Notes: a model not told the origin generated them from the letters alone. A stretch of DNA of 64,000 nt from Planctomycetota bacterium (GCA_016779205.1 JADHOC010000012.1:93029-157028); one strand, 5' to 3'. Counted from the stretch's first letter, positions 1 to 8,953 are shown. Numbers and translations: made by a program.

Positions 1-212
1 TGCATCCCGATGTCGAAGGTGAAGCGGGTCCGCAGGGACTCCTTCTCGAACACCATGGCCAGGCGCTTGCCGCGCAGGAGGTCGTTGTAGGCCGTCTGGT
101 TGGCCTTGATCTCGAGGGCGGTGTCGAGCACGAGCCGCAGCTCGTCCGGGGAGAGGTCCCCCAGCGACACCAGGTTGGGCGCGGGGAACGGGGCGATGGG
201 AGCGGCGATCAT
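1..212 (-). CDS. argF: Ornithine carbamoyltransferase, N-terminal part (cut by window edge)
   Basis: Ornithine carbamoyltransferase joins ornithine and carbamoyl phosphate to give citrulline in arginine synthesis. Only the first 70 residues lie in the window. The carbamoyl-phosphate-binding segment FEKESLRTRFTFDIGM is at residues 55-70; SLRTR replaces the more common STRTR. The ATG at 212 overlaps the argD stop by 4 bases (ATGA), which fits translational coupling at the end of the arg operon. The ornithine-specific loops lie outside the window, so an N-acetyl- or N-succinyl-ornithine carbamoyltransferase is not excluded. The presence of acetylornithine aminotransferase fits either route. Confidence 0.87.
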   Translation of the reverse strand, partial: MIAAPIAPFPAPNLVSLGDLSPDELRLVLDTALEIKANQTAYNDLLRGKRLAMVFEKESLRTRFTFDIGM

Positions 213-1396
213 GACGGGTCGGTCGGGAGGTCGGTGAGGACGTGTTCGAGGCGCGAGAGGCCCTCGGCGAGGTCCTCCGGCGTGAGGATGTAGGGGGGCA
301 GGAAGCGGACCACGTCGCCCTGGGCGGTGCAGGTCAGCACCCCGGCGTCGAAGAGGCGGCCGGTGATCTCGGCGGCGCGGCCGGGGGCCACGACGCCCTG
401 CATCAGGCCGAGGCCCCGGCGCTCGGTGAGGACGTCGAAGCGCGCCACGAGGCCGTCGAGGGCCGCGGCGAGCGCGGCGCCCCGGTCGATGACCTGCTGC
501 TGCAGGCCTCCGTCGAGCTCGTCGAGCACGCAGAGGGCCGCGCGGCAGGCGAAGGGGCCGCCGCCGAAGGTGGAGCCGTGGTCGCCGGGGACCAGCGTGC
601 GGGCGTAGGGGCCGCGGGCCAGGGTCGCCCCGATGGGCAGCCCGGCGCCGATGGGCTTGGCGAGGGTGACCACGTCGGGGGCGAGGCCGTAGTGGGCGCC
701 GGCGAGGAAGGTCCCCGTGCGCCCGCCGCCGCACTGCACCTCGTCGGCGATCATGACGGTCCCGGTCTGGGTGCAGAGCTCCCGGGCCGCGGCCACATAG
801 TCCGCGTCCAGGGGCTGCACGCCGCCCTCCCCCTGGATCGGCTCCATGATGAAGGCCGCGGGCCCTTCGGAGAGGGCCGCCTCCAGGGCGCCGATGTCGT
901 CGGGCTCGAGGAACTTCGCGGCCAGGCCCTCGCCAAAGGGCGTGCGGTAGGCGGCGTTGGCCGTGACCGACAGGCTCCCGAACGTCCGGCCGTGGAAGCC
1001 GCGCTCGAGGGCCACGAAGTGCTGGCGCTCGGGGCTCCCGGTGGTGGCGTGGTGCTTGCGAGCCAGCTTCAGGGCGGCCTCGTTGGCCTCCGACCCGGAG
1101 TTGGAGAAGAACACGGCCTCCATGCAAGTCAGCTCGCAGAGGCGCTCACTGAGCTCCTCCCCCGCGCCGTGGCGATAGAGGTTCGAGATGTGCCCGAGGG
1201 TGCCCGCCTGGTCAGCCAGGGCCGCCGCGAGGCGCGGGTGCCCGTGGCCGAGGCTGTTGGCGCCGATGCCGCTGATGAGGTCGAGGAAGCGGCGGCCCTC
1301 GGCGTCATGCATCCACGCGCCCTCGCCGCCCACGAAGAGCGGGGCGGCGCGACGATACGTGCCCATCGTGCGGTCGCGGGAGGTGAGCTCAGGCAT
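209..1396 (-). CDS. argD: Acetylornithine aminotransferase
   Basis: Class III PLP-dependent aminotransferase that converts N-acetylglutamate semialdehyde to N-acetylornithine in the cytoplasm. It has 395 residues, normal for ArgD. The phosphate-cup region SNSGSEANEAALKLAR is at 99-113. MIADEVQCGGGRTG at 215-228 carries the PLP-nitrogen aspartate D218, and TLAKPIGAG places the Schiff-base lysine at K247. It follows argB with an 8-base overlap and overlaps argF by 4 bases, so the genes look like one transcript. Succinylornithine or other omega-aminotransferases share this fold, but the arg operon context decides the call. Confidence 0.95.
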   Translation of the reverse strand: MPELTSRDRTMGTYRRAAPLFVGGEGAWMHDAEGRRFLDLISGIGANSLGHGHPRLAAALADQAGTLGHISNLYRHGAGEELSERLCELTCMEAVFFSNSGSEANEAALKLARKHHATTGSPERQHFVALERGFHGRTFGSLSVTANAAYRTPFGEGLAAKFLEPDDIGALEAALSEGPAAFIMEPIQGEGGVQPLDADYVAAARELCTQTGTVMIADEVQCGGGRTGTFLAGAHYGLAPDVVTLAKPIGAGLPIGATLARGPYARTLVPGDHGSTFGGGPFACRAALCVLDELDGGLQQQVIDRGAALAAALDGLVARFDVLTERRGLGLMQGVVAPGRAAEITGRLFDAGVLTCTAQGDVVRFLPPYILTPEDLAEGLSRLEHVLTDLPTDPS

Positions 1397-2198
1397 GGTG
1401 GGCCTCCGGGAGCTGGGCGGCGACGAGGGTCCCGCGGTCTGTCAGCAGGGCGGCGGCGACCGGGTCGTCCACGTCGCCCGCGGCGATCTTGACGGTGGCC
1501 GCGGGGCGCGCCTCGGCGGCCGCGACGGCGGCCTCGACCTTGGGGATCATGCCCCCCGCGATGACCCCGCTCGCCTCCAGCGCGGACGCCGATGCCCCGT
1601 CGAGGTGCGGGATGCGCTCGGCTCCGTCGCGCACGTGAGGCACGTCCGAGAGGAAGAGCACAGCGTCCGCGCCCCAGGCCTGGGCGATGGGCGCGACGGC
1701 CATGTCCGCGTTCACATTGAGGAAGACGTCGACGTCGTCCGGTCGCGGGGTGACGGTGGCCACCACCGGCACGTAGCCCGCCGCGCCGAGGGCGGTCAGG
1801 ACCTCCGGGTTCACCTCGTCCACGGCGCCCACGTGGCCCAGCGCGGGGTCCACCACGCCGGCCTTGAAGAGCCCGCCGTCGGCGCCCGTGAGCCCCACCG
1901 CGGGGACGCCCGCGCGCTGGAGCGCCGCCACCAACACCGCGTTCACCTCGCCGCCGAGGACCTGGAGCACGGCCCGCGCCGTGCCGTCATCGGTGACCCG
2001 CAGCCCGCGCACCCGGCGCGGCTCGAGGCCCAGGGCGTCGGTCAGCCGGGACACCTGAGCGCCGCCGCCGTGGATCACCACGACCTCGTGCCCGCGCTCC
2101 CGGGCTGCACCCACGCTCGCGGCGAAGCGCGCGCGGGTCCCGGCGTCGTCGAGGATCGCCCCGCCGACCTTGACGAGGATGCGCCGGGACGCGCTCAC
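1389..2198 (-). CDS. argB: Acetylglutamate kinase
   Basis: Amino-acid-kinase-fold enzyme that phosphorylates N-acetylglutamate, the second step of arginine synthesis and often the arginine-inhibited one. It has 269 residues, the usual length of the short bacterial form. ATP-phosphate contacts are visible in LVKVGGAILDD (K10, G12, G13) and VVVIHGGGAQVS (HGGG at 43-46). FLNVNADMAV is the acetylglutamate/ATP region. I see no obvious N-terminal helical extension of the kind seen in arginine-feedback-inhibited hexameric forms, so feedback control is uncertain. The start at 2198 overlaps the argC stop by 4 bases. Confidence 0.95.
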   Translation of the reverse strand: MSASRRILVKVGGAILDDAGTRARFAASVGAARERGHEVVVIHGGGAQVSRLTDALGLEPRRVRGLRVTDDGTARAVLQVLGGEVNAVLVAALQRAGVPAVGLTGADGGLFKAGVVDPALGHVGAVDEVNPEVLTALGAAGYVPVVATVTPRPDDVDVFLNVNADMAVAPIAQAWGADAVLFLSDVPHVRDGAERIPHLDGASASALEASGVIAGGMIPKVEAAVAAAEARPAATVKIAAGDVDDPVAAALLTDRGTLVAAQLPEAHHA

Positions 2199-3196
2199 AG
2201 CAGCCCCCAGGTCTCGTCGAAGCCCTTGACCACGTTCATGTTCTGGAGCGCCTGGCCCGCCGCGCCCTTGACCAGGTTGTCGATGGCGGAGGTCACCACC
2301 ACCGCCCCGTCCACCTCCGCCACGGAGAGGTGGCAGTGGTTGGTGCCCGCCACGTCCCCGGTCCGCGCCTGCTCCCCCATCACGTGGACGAAGGGCTCGT
2401 CAGCGTAGGCCTCCTGGAGCGCGCGGGCCGCGCTCTCCGCCCCCTCTCCCGCCGCGGGCTCGAGGTAGATGGTGGCGAGCATGCCCCTGAACATGGGCGC
2501 GAGGTGCGGCACGAAGGACAGCTTGAAGGGGGCCGCGGACCCGGCGAGACGCGAGAGGATCTCCGGGGAGTGCCGGTGATTCCCCACGCCGTAGGCCCGC
2601 ATGGTCTCGTTGACGTTGCCGTAGAGGGTCACGTCGCTGGGCGACTTGCCCGCGCCGGAGACGCCGCTCTTGGCGTCCACCACGATGCGGCTCCCCGCGG
2701 CGACCAGGCCCGCGTCCACCAGGGGCAGGAGTCCGAGCAGGGTGGCGGTGGGGTAGCAGCCGGGGTTCGCCACGAGGCGCGCGCCGGCGAGGGCCCCGCG
2801 CGCGTGCTCGGTGAGTCCGTAGGGTGCCGCGTCACACAGCTGGGGCTCGGGGTGGGTCACGCTGTAGATGCGCTCGAACTCGGCGGGGTCCGCGAAGCGG
2901 TGGTCCGCCGAGAGGTCCACCACCAGCGGCGCCGCCGGGCCATCGAGCGCGGCCTTGGCCACCGGGACTCCCACGGTGTGCGGGAGGCAGGTGAACACCA
3001 CGTCGTGGTCCCGGCCGAGGGCCTCGAGGTCCAGGGGCACGAGGGTCCACTCGCCGCGCCCGTCCAGGGGCGCGGCCGCGCCGCCCTCCCGGGCCGACAT
3101 GGCGGTGATGGTCTCGATGCCGGGGTGCCGCTTGCACAGCCCGAGGAGCTCCCGTCCGGCGTAGCCGGTGGCCCCAACGACGGCCACGCGGGTCAC
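2195..3196 (-). CDS. argC: N-acetyl-gamma-glutamyl-phosphate reductase
   Basis: NADPH-dependent reductase that makes N-acetylglutamate semialdehyde, the third step of arginine synthesis. It has 333 residues. The Rossmann dinucleotide motif VVGATGYAGRELL starts at residue 6, and the catalytic cysteine is C147 in ANPGCYPTATLLGL. The downstream segment DAKSGVSGAGKSP is typical of the ArgC substrate site. The gene overlaps argR by 4 bases upstream and argB by 4 bases downstream. This tight packing and the order argR-C-B-D-F indicate one repressible operon. Confidence 0.96.
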   Translation of the reverse strand: MTRVAVVGATGYAGRELLGLCKRHPGIETITAMSAREGGAAAPLDGRGEWTLVPLDLEALGRDHDVVFTCLPHTVGVPVAKAALDGPAAPLVVDLSADHRFADPAEFERIYSVTHPEPQLCDAAPYGLTEHARGALAGARLVANPGCYPTATLLGLLPLVDAGLVAAGSRIVVDAKSGVSGAGKSPSDVTLYGNVNETMRAYGVGNHRHSPEILSRLAGSAAPFKLSFVPHLAPMFRGMLATIYLEPAAGEGAESAARALQEAYADEPFVHVMGEQARTGDVAGTNHCHLSVAEVDGAVVVTSAIDNLVKGAAGQALQNMNVVKGFDETWGLL

Positions 3197-3651
3197 GCCG
3201 TCACCCCCGCGGACCGGGCCAGCCGATCGAAGTCCGCCACGAGCTCCCGGGCCGCACGTGCCGCGGGGCAGATCACGAGGATCGTGTCGTCCCCCGCGAT
3301 GGTCCCGAGCATGCCGGTGCGCCCCGAGGCGTCGAGGGCCACCGCCAGCGGCGACGCGCCGCCGGGCGGGGTCCGGAGGACGACGAGGTTCTGGGCCGCC
3401 CGGGCGGAGACGAGCCAGCGCCCGAGGGCGTCCACCAGGGGACTGGCCGAGGTCGCGGGGACCACGTAGCCGGCGGCGCCCTTCACGGCGCCCAGCTCCC
3501 GGAGGTCACGGGAGAGGGTCGCCTGGGTGATGTCGACGCCCCGGGCCGCCAGGGCGTCCACCAGGGACTGCTGGCTGGAGCCGTGGCCCTCGCCGATCAG
3601 CTCGACCACAAGGGCGCGCCGCTCGGCGGCGGTGGAGATGGATGACTGCAT
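3193..3651 (-). CDS. argR: Arginine repressor
   Basis: Transcriptional repressor that senses arginine and is the first gene of the arg operon, so it probably represses itself together with its targets. It has 152 residues, normal for ArgR. The N-terminal winged helix contains ITQATLSRDLRELGAVK with the DNA-contacting S47-R48. The C-terminal oligomerisation and arginine-binding domain contains GTIAGDDTILVICP, whose two adjacent aspartates bind arginine in characterised ArgR proteins. Two box-like sites lie over and just upstream of its start (3647-3682). In known family members six subunits act together. Confidence 0.94.
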   Translation of the reverse strand: MQSSISTAAERRALVVELIGEGHGSSQQSLVDALAARGVDITQATLSRDLRELGAVKGAAGYVVPATSASPLVDALGRWLVSARAAQNLVVLRTPPGGASPLAVALDASGRTGMLGTIAGDDTILVICPAARAARELVADFDRLARSAGVTA

Positions 3652-3682
3652 AAATCCGAAACCTTGGGCGCATATTCATGCA
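3647..3682. promoter_or_regulatory. Pair of ARG-box-like sites before argR
   Basis: The consensus TGNATNNNNATNCA is matched at 13 of 14 positions by cGCATATTCATGCA at 3669-3682. A weaker half-site, TGCATAAAT, begins at 3647 and overlaps the argR start codon. The centres are about 22 bases apart, close to the roughly 21-base spacing of paired ARG boxes in E. coli. A possible -10 element (TATGCG on the minus strand) lies inside the stronger box, so ArgR bound here would block its own promoter. The sites also sit close to the divergent TPR gene. Confidence 0.6.
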
Positions 3683-3726
3683 CCGCACTTCCCCGGGCGC
3701 AACCCGGTTTCTCGGCTAAATGTCGC

Positions 3727-3732
3727 TACAAA
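3727..3732 (+). promoter_or_regulatory. TACAAA box 6 nt before the TPR lipoprotein start
   Basis: TACAAA is followed by GGAGCG and then ATG at 3739. It fits the start-proximal box pattern seen elsewhere in the window. However, AAGGAG at 3731-3736 could also act as a ribosome site for the next in-frame ATG at 3748. Confidence 0.35.
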
Positions 3733-3738
3733 GGAGCG

Positions 3739-4695
3739 ATGCCCCCCATGCCGCACCCCCTCGCCCAGGCCCTCTCGGCGCCGCTCGCCGGCGCGCTCTG
3801 CCTGCTCCTCTCCCTCGGCTGCGCCTCCGCACCCGCCGAGGCCCCTCCCCCGCCGGCCGTCGTCGAGGCCACCTCGCTCCTGGGTGCGCCGCTCCAGCGG
3901 CCCGCGCTCTCCCCGACGGCGAGGAGGCGGCTGGAGCTGGACCTCGAATCCGCACGGCTCGCCCTCGCGGACGCCCCCTCCGAACAGCGCACGATCTGGG
4001 TCGGCCGGCGGCTCGGGTACCTCGGCCGCTACGACGAGGCCATCCGCTGGTACCTCGCGGCCCTCGTGCAGTACCCCGACAGCTACCGCCTCCGGCGGCA
4101 CCTTGGGCACCGGCTCATCACCGTCCGACGCCTGGACGACGCGGTCCAGGTGCTGACCGAGGCAAGGCGGCTCGCGGCGGGCGCCACGAACCGCATCGAG
4201 CCGGACGGCGCCCCAGGCCCGGAAGGCGAACCCCGCAGCTCCACCCACGGCAACATCGGCTACCACCTGGCCCTCGCCCACTACGCCCGCGGGGAGTTCG
4301 ACGCGGCGGCTGACCTGTGGGTCGAGTGCGCGGAGCGCTGGGCGAGCAACGACGACTCCCGGGTCGCGGCCATGCACTGGGCCCACGTCTCCCTGCTCCG
4401 CGCCGGGCGCCCGGAGGAGGCCCGCGCCATCCTCGAGCTCGTCGACCGCTCCCCCGACGTGATCGAGAACTTCGCCTACCTGGAGCTCATCCAGCTCTAT
4501 CGGGGGGAGCTCACCGCCGGGACGCTGATGGCCCGCGAGGACCGCAGCGCCGCCCTGGAGTACGGCCTCGCCCGCTACCTCCTGCGCCTGGGCGGCAGCG
4601 ACATGGGCGCGGAGCTCCTCGCCGGGCTGGTCAAACGCCCGGAGTGGCCCGCCTTCGGCGTCCTCGCCGCCGAGGCCGACCTGGCCAGCCGCTGA
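3739..4695 (+). CDS. TPR-type lipoprotein
   Basis: Function unknown. The first residues form a lipoprotein signal: a hydrophobic run (ALCLLLSLG) and a lipobox cysteine followed by a proline/alanine-rich linker. The mature part is alpha-helical with degenerate tetratricopeptide pairs, for example around LGYLGRYDEAIRWYLAALVQ, RLDDAVQVLTEARRL and YARGEFDAAADLWVECAERW. Such proteins usually scaffold other envelope proteins. I chose ATG 3739 because of the TACAAA box in front; ATG 3748 is nearly as good. It is transcribed divergently from argR and alone, and a GC-rich hairpin follows the stop. Confidence 0.78.
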   Translation: MPPMPHPLAQALSAPLAGALCLLLSLGCASAPAEAPPPPAVVEATSLLGAPLQRPALSPTARRRLELDLESARLALADAPSEQRTIWVGRRLGYLGRYDEAIRWYLAALVQYPDSYRLRRHLGHRLITVRRLDDAVQVLTEARRLAAGATNRIEPDGAPGPEGEPRSSTHGNIGYHLALAHYARGEFDAAADLWVECAERWASNDDSRVAAMHWAHVSLLRAGRPEEARAILELVDRSPDVIENFAYLELIQLYRGELTAGTLMAREDRSAALEYGLARYLLRLGGSDMGAELLAGLVKRPEWPAFGVLAAEADLASR

Positions 4696-4707
4696 GCTCT
4701 CCCCGCG

Positions 4708-4735
4708 GAGTGTCCCCGCTGGGCCGGGGGCACTC
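4708..4735 (+). terminator. Hairpin after the TPR lipoprotein gene
   Basis: GAGTGTCCCC pairs with GGGGGCACTC around a short GC loop: a 10-bp stem with one mismatch, starting 12 bases after the stop codon. There is no T-run behind it, so it may only stabilise the 3' end. Confidence 0.35.
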
Positions 4736-4870
4736 GCCCACGGGGGTCACCCCCTGCGGCCCGATCCGAGACGAAGATCCGAGGGGCGGCGAACCCCACG
4801 GGCCGTCGCTGCGTCCTTCGCTCGTCGGTCATGGCACCCTCTCCTGGGGGCCCGCGCGCCCTGAACTCCC

Positions 4871-7627
4871 ATGCGACTCGCTCCCCTCCTCCTCATCCCC
4901 GCCGCCGGACTCGCCGCCCTCGCCCTGAACCTCACCCTGGAGGGCGCCCACTCGGCTCGCCGCCTTCCGGGTGCAGAGCGGCCCCCCGGCGAGGTGCCCT
5001 TCCCCGGAGCGCCCCTGGCGCCACCCACCGATCCGCGCGGTGAGGGCGAGGGCGAGGAGGGAGAGGATCGGGCCGAGCGGGCCCGCTGGATCGAGGAGCT
5101 CCACCTCGCGGCCCCTGGCGTCGACTGGAGAGCCATCGAGCGAGCGAACCAGGCCGCGGAGCTCGAACGACGCAACGAAGCGGCCCTCGCGGACGGCGGC
5201 GGATTGCCGCCGTGGGTGTGGGACGAGGTGGGATCGAGGAACCAGGCGGGGCACACACGCTGCGCTGCCCTTGGCGCCACCCGCGCCGAGGGGCGCTTCC
5301 TCTACGTGGGCTCCGCGGGCGGGGGCCTGTGGCGCGGCCGCGAGGACGGGACCGGGTGGACCCCGCTCTCCGACAGCGTCTACGGGGGCGTGGACGACGT
5401 CGTGGTCATCGAGCCCGCCAGCCTGGCGGACGACGACATCCTCGTCATGCGCCGAGGGAACTCCGTGCTGCGCAGCGCCGACTCCGGGCAGACCTGGCAG
5501 GCGCCCAGCGGCCTCGGCGGGGTGAACAGCGCGCGCCGCATGGTGCGGGCCGCCGACGCCTCGCAGACCATCTTCCTGTTCGGGAGCGCCGACATCCCCG
5601 GCGTCGGAGAGAAGAGCGCGCTGTTCGCGTCCACCGACGGCGGCCAGAGCTTCTCGCTGCGCCACCACTTCGGGACCAGCTGGAGCGGGGACCTCTGGGT
5701 CCCGCGCACCGCCGCCCTCGGGGGGAGCGCGGTGTACATCCTCCAGCGCGGGCGGATCTTCGTCAGCGTCGACGGCGGCTTCAGCTTCGCTCCTGGGCTC
5801 GACGTGGACACCGCGGCCACGGCGGGCGACATCGTCGGCTCGGAGGCGGGCGGTCCCACGCTGTACCTGGCCCTGCGCCAGAGCAACGGCAGCTGGGACC
5901 TCCACCGCTCGGACGACGCCGGCCAGACCTCGGTGTTCGTGCGGACCCTGAACAGCTTCTGGGGCAGCACCCAGTCCATGGCGGCCTTCGCCCATGACGC
6001 CTCGCGCCTGATCTACGGCGGGGTCGAGGCCTGGGTCTCCACCGACGGCGGCGCCACGGCGTCACGGATCAACACCTGGGGCTCCTACTACGGCGACCCC
6101 GCGAACCGACTCCACGCCGACATCCGCGGCATGAGCCCCCTGGTGGACCGGGACGCGCCGGGCGAGCCGGACCTCGTGTTCATCAACACCGACGGCGGCA
6201 CCTACCTCACCTCTGACGGCGGCGCCACGGTCCAGAACCTGAGCCTCGAGGGGCTCGGCGTGGGTCAGTTCTACTCTACCCACACGTCCGTCCTCGATCC
6301 CCGGCGCATCAGCGGCGGCACCCAGGACCAGGGGTACCAGGTCGGCCTCCTCGACGTCTCCGCCACCGGCCCCGGCCCCACCACCGACTTCGAACAGCTG
6401 ATCAGCGGAGACTACGGCCACCTGGTGAGCGGAGACGGGACCCACGACCTGGTCTACTCCACCTATCCGGGCTTCATCCTCGTCCAGGACGGTGAGGTCA
6501 ACCCGACCCTGCGCACCCTCGACTTCCCGTCAGGCTCGAGCCAGCTTTGGCTCCCGCCCGTGGTGGCGGACCCCAACGACCCCGACGAGTTCTTCTTCCT
6601 GGGGGACCGGCTCTACCACTACGACCGCCCCATGGCGGCCTGGACCCCCTCGGTCTGGTCGACCCAGAACTTCACCGTGGGGAGCAGCAGCTACCTCTCC
6701 GCCCTGGCCTTCGCCCCGTCGGATTCCACGCGGGCCTACGCCGCCACCAACACCGGGCGGCTCTACCACTCGAGTGACGGGGGCGTGACGTGGACCCTTG
6801 GCTCCACCGGCGGCCCGAGCTCCCACTACTTCTACGGCTCCGCGCTCCTCGTGGACCCCCTCGACCCCGACCACGCCTTCGTGGCCGGTTCGGGGTACGG
6901 CAACCCCGCCGTGCGCGAGACCACGGACGGGGGCGCCACCTGGCAGGCGCGATCGGCCGGGCTGCCCAGCACCCTGGTGCACGACATCGCCTGGTCCCCC
7001 AGCGGGAACGGCGACCTGTTCGCGGCCGCCGAGGCCGGGGCCTTCCACTTCGACGCGGCGACGTCGACGTGGTCCAACGCCATGGGCACCGAGGCCCCGG
7101 CCACGAACTACTGGTCCGTGGAGACGGTCCCCTCCAGCCCTCGGGTCCGCTTCGGGACCTACGGTCGCGGGATCTGGGACCTGACCCTCGTGAACGGGGG
7201 CGAGCTCGGAGTCCGTATCTGTTCCCCCGCGGCCGCCAACGTCTCGGGGGTGCCCGCCGTGATCAGCGCCGTGGGGAGTCCCTTCGCCGCCGACAACGAC
7301 CTGACCCTGGTGGCCAACGCGCTGCCCTCGAACACCCTCGGCTTCTTCCTCGCCTCCCCCACCCAGGGCTTCATCCCGAACCCCGGCGGGTCGGTGGGCA
7401 CCCTCTGCCTCGGCGGCCCATTCGGCCGCTACCAGTCCCTGGCCCAGAACTCGGGGCTCCTGGGCAACATCGCGATCCCCGTGGACGTGACGGCCATCGC
7501 CCAGCCCACGGGCCCCGTGGCGGGCCAGCCCGGCCAGACCTGGTTCTTCCAGGCGTGGTACCGCGACTCGGTGCTCTCCATCCCCACGTCCAACTTCACC
7601 GACGCCGTCGCGGTCCTGCTGCGCTAG
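4871..7627 (+). CDS. Secreted BNR/VPS10-type beta-propeller protein with planctomycete C-terminal module
   Basis: An exported protein of 918 residues with a start-anchored hydrophobic segment (LAPLLLIPAAGLAALALNL). Its body carries repeated Asp-box (BNR) motifs typical of sialidase and VPS10/sortilin propellers: RSADSGQTW, ASTDGGQSF, VSVDGGFSF, VSTDGGATA, HSSDGGVTW and ETTDGGATW. No sialidase catalytic arginine triad is recognisable, so binding or scaffolding is more likely than hydrolysis. The last ~140 residues form a separate module ending WFFQAWYRDSVLSIPTSNFT. From memory, that pattern recurs at the C-termini of secreted planctomycete proteins and may be an anchoring or export signal. The TAG stop shares CTAG with the convergent gene's stop. 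Confidence 0.82.
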   Translation: MRLAPLLLIPAAGLAALALNLTLEGAHSARRLPGAERPPGEVPFPGAPLAPPTDPRGEGEGEEGEDRAERARWIEELHLAAPGVDWRAIERANQAAELERRNEAALADGGGLPPWVWDEVGSRNQAGHTRCAALGATRAEGRFLYVGSAGGGLWRGREDGTGWTPLSDSVYGGVDDVVVIEPASLADDDILVMRRGNSVLRSADSGQTWQAPSGLGGVNSARRMVRAADASQTIFLFGSADIPGVGEKSALFASTDGGQSFSLRHHFGTSWSGDLWVPRTAALGGSAVYILQRGRIFVSVDGGFSFAPGLDVDTAATAGDIVGSEAGGPTLYLALRQSNGSWDLHRSDDAGQTSVFVRTLNSFWGSTQSMAAFAHDASRLIYGGVEAWVSTDGGATASRINTWGSYYGDPANRLHADIRGMSPLVDRDAPGEPDLVFINTDGGTYLTSDGGATVQNLSLEGLGVGQFYSTHTSVLDPRRISGGTQDQGYQVGLLDVSATGPGPTTDFEQLISGDYGHLVSGDGTHDLVYSTYPGFILVQDGEVNPTLRTLDFPSGSSQLWLPPVVADPNDPDEFFFLGDRLYHYDRPMAAWTPSVWSTQNFTVGSSSYLSALAFAPSDSTRAYAATNTGRLYHSSDGGVTWTLGSTGGPSSHYFYGSALLVDPLDPDHAFVAGSGYGNPAVRETTDGGATWQARSAGLPSTLVHDIAWSPSGNGDLFAAAEAGAFHFDAATSTWSNAMGTEAPATNYWSVETVPSSPRVRFGTYGRGIWDLTLVNGGELGVRICSPAAANVSGVPAVISAVGSPFAADNDLTLVANALPSNTLGFFLASPTQGFIPNPGGSVGTLCLGGPFGRYQSLAQNSGLLGNIAIPVDVTAIAQPTGPVAGQPGQTWFFQAWYRDSVLSIPTSNFTDAVAVLLR

Positions 7628-8835
7628 TCGGCCGTCCCCGGGCCCAGGATCTCGGCCAGGCCCTCCACGAGCCTGGCGACCTCGTCCAGGGTGTTGTAGT
7701 GGACGAGGCTGACCCGCACGACGCCGTCGCGCTCCATCAGCCCCAGGTCCCGGATCAGCCGGTAGGCGTAGAAGTGGCCGAAGCGCACGGCGACCCCGCG
7801 CTCGTCCAGGAGCGGGGGGATCTCGCTCGCGGCCCGGCCCTCCACCGTGAAGGAGACGGTCGGCACGCGCCGCTCGCTGGAGGGCGAGGGGTCCCCGACG
7901 ATGGTGACCTCGCGGTGGGCGTCGAGGAACTCCAGCAGCGGCGTCACGAGCGCCTCCTCCTGGGCGGCGATCTCCTCGAACGCGTCCTCCAGCGTGCCCG
8001 CGTCCGACAGGGTCCCCAGGTACTCAGGGATGCCCGCGAGCGACGCCACCAGCTCGTAGTTGACGCCGCCCGGCTCGAACTTCCGCGGGAGCTCGTCCTC
8101 GCCCACGAAGAAGTGGTTGATGCTCCCGGTCTCGAGCAAGGCCTCGCGGCGCCCGAACATCACCCCCACGTGGGGACCGTAGACCTTGTAGAGGCTCGCG
8201 AAGTAGAAGTCGACGCCGAGGGACCGCACGTCGACCCGCCGGTGGGGCGCGTAGGCCACGGCGTCCACGCAGGTCAGCGCGCCCGCGGCGCGGGCCAGGG
8301 CCGCGGCCGCGCGGACGTCGGTGATGGAGCCGACGATGTTGGAGCAGTGCGTGAACGCCACGAGGCGGGTGCGATCGTTGAGCAGCGCCGCCAGGTCATC
8401 GGGGTGAAGCTCGCAGGTCTCCGGGCGGACGCGCCACTCGCGGATCACGATCCCCGTGGCCTCGAGGCGCCGCCAGGCCCCCACGTTGGTCTCGTGATCC
8501 ACGTTGGTCACGATGACCTCGTCGCCCTCCGTCCAGCCCGGCCGCAGGGCCGCGGCGAGCTGGTTGACCAGGGCCGTGGAGGACGCCCCGAGGATGACCT
8601 CCTCTGGCGTCGCCCCCAGGAGCGCCGCCGCGGCCGCGCGCCCCTCCGCCACGGCCGCGCTCGCGTCCATGGAGAGGGCGTAGCTGGCGCCCAGCTGGAC
8701 GGGGTGCCGGGTGAGGAACCCGGTGAGGCGGTCGATCACCTGGCGGCAGGGCACGCTGCCGCCCGCGTTGTCCATGAGCACCCAGGGGGTCTCGAGGGCG
8801 GGGAACTGGGAGCGGACGTGGTCGAGGTCGAGCAT
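7624..8835 (-). CDS. Cysteine-desulfurase-like class V aminotransferase
   Basis: PLP enzyme of the SufS/CsdA fold, closest by pattern to the uncharacterised cysteine desulfurase-like family (TIGR01976). PLP contacts include VTNVDHETNVGAWRRLE and CVDAVAYAPHRRVDVRSLG, with the aldimine lysine in YFASLYKVYGPHVGVMFG. GASSTALVNQLA is the phosphate site. There is no sufBCD or isc gene nearby, so the sulfur acceptor is unknown. I start at the ATG at 8835 (MLDLDHVRSQFPAL), where family similarity begins; an in-frame start at 8919 adds 28 low-complexity residues. Its stop overlaps the upstream convergent gene through CTAG. Confidence 0.82.
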   Translation of the reverse strand: MLDLDHVRSQFPALETPWVLMDNAGGSVPCRQVIDRLTGFLTRHPVQLGASYALSMDASAAVAEGRAAAAALLGATPEEVILGASSTALVNQLAAALRPGWTEGDEVIVTNVDHETNVGAWRRLEATGIVIREWRVRPETCELHPDDLAALLNDRTRLVAFTHCSNIVGSITDVRAAAALARAAGALTCVDAVAYAPHRRVDVRSLGVDFYFASLYKVYGPHVGVMFGRREALLETGSINHFFVGEDELPRKFEPGGVNYELVASLAGIPEYLGTLSDAGTLEDAFEEIAAQEEALVTPLLEFLDAHREVTIVGDPSPSSERRVPTVSFTVEGRAASEIPPLLDERGVAVRFGHFYAYRLIRDLGLMERDGVVRVSLVHYNTLDEVARLVEGLAEILGPGTAD

Positions 8836-8953
8836 CGGAGGGAGCGAGGAGGCGGTCGGGGAGGCGAGGCCCTTCGGACCCGGCGGCCACAGGGTGACCT
8901 CGCCGGGGCCTGCCGTCACCCGTCTCTCGCGTCAGACCGTCCCACATCTCCCC

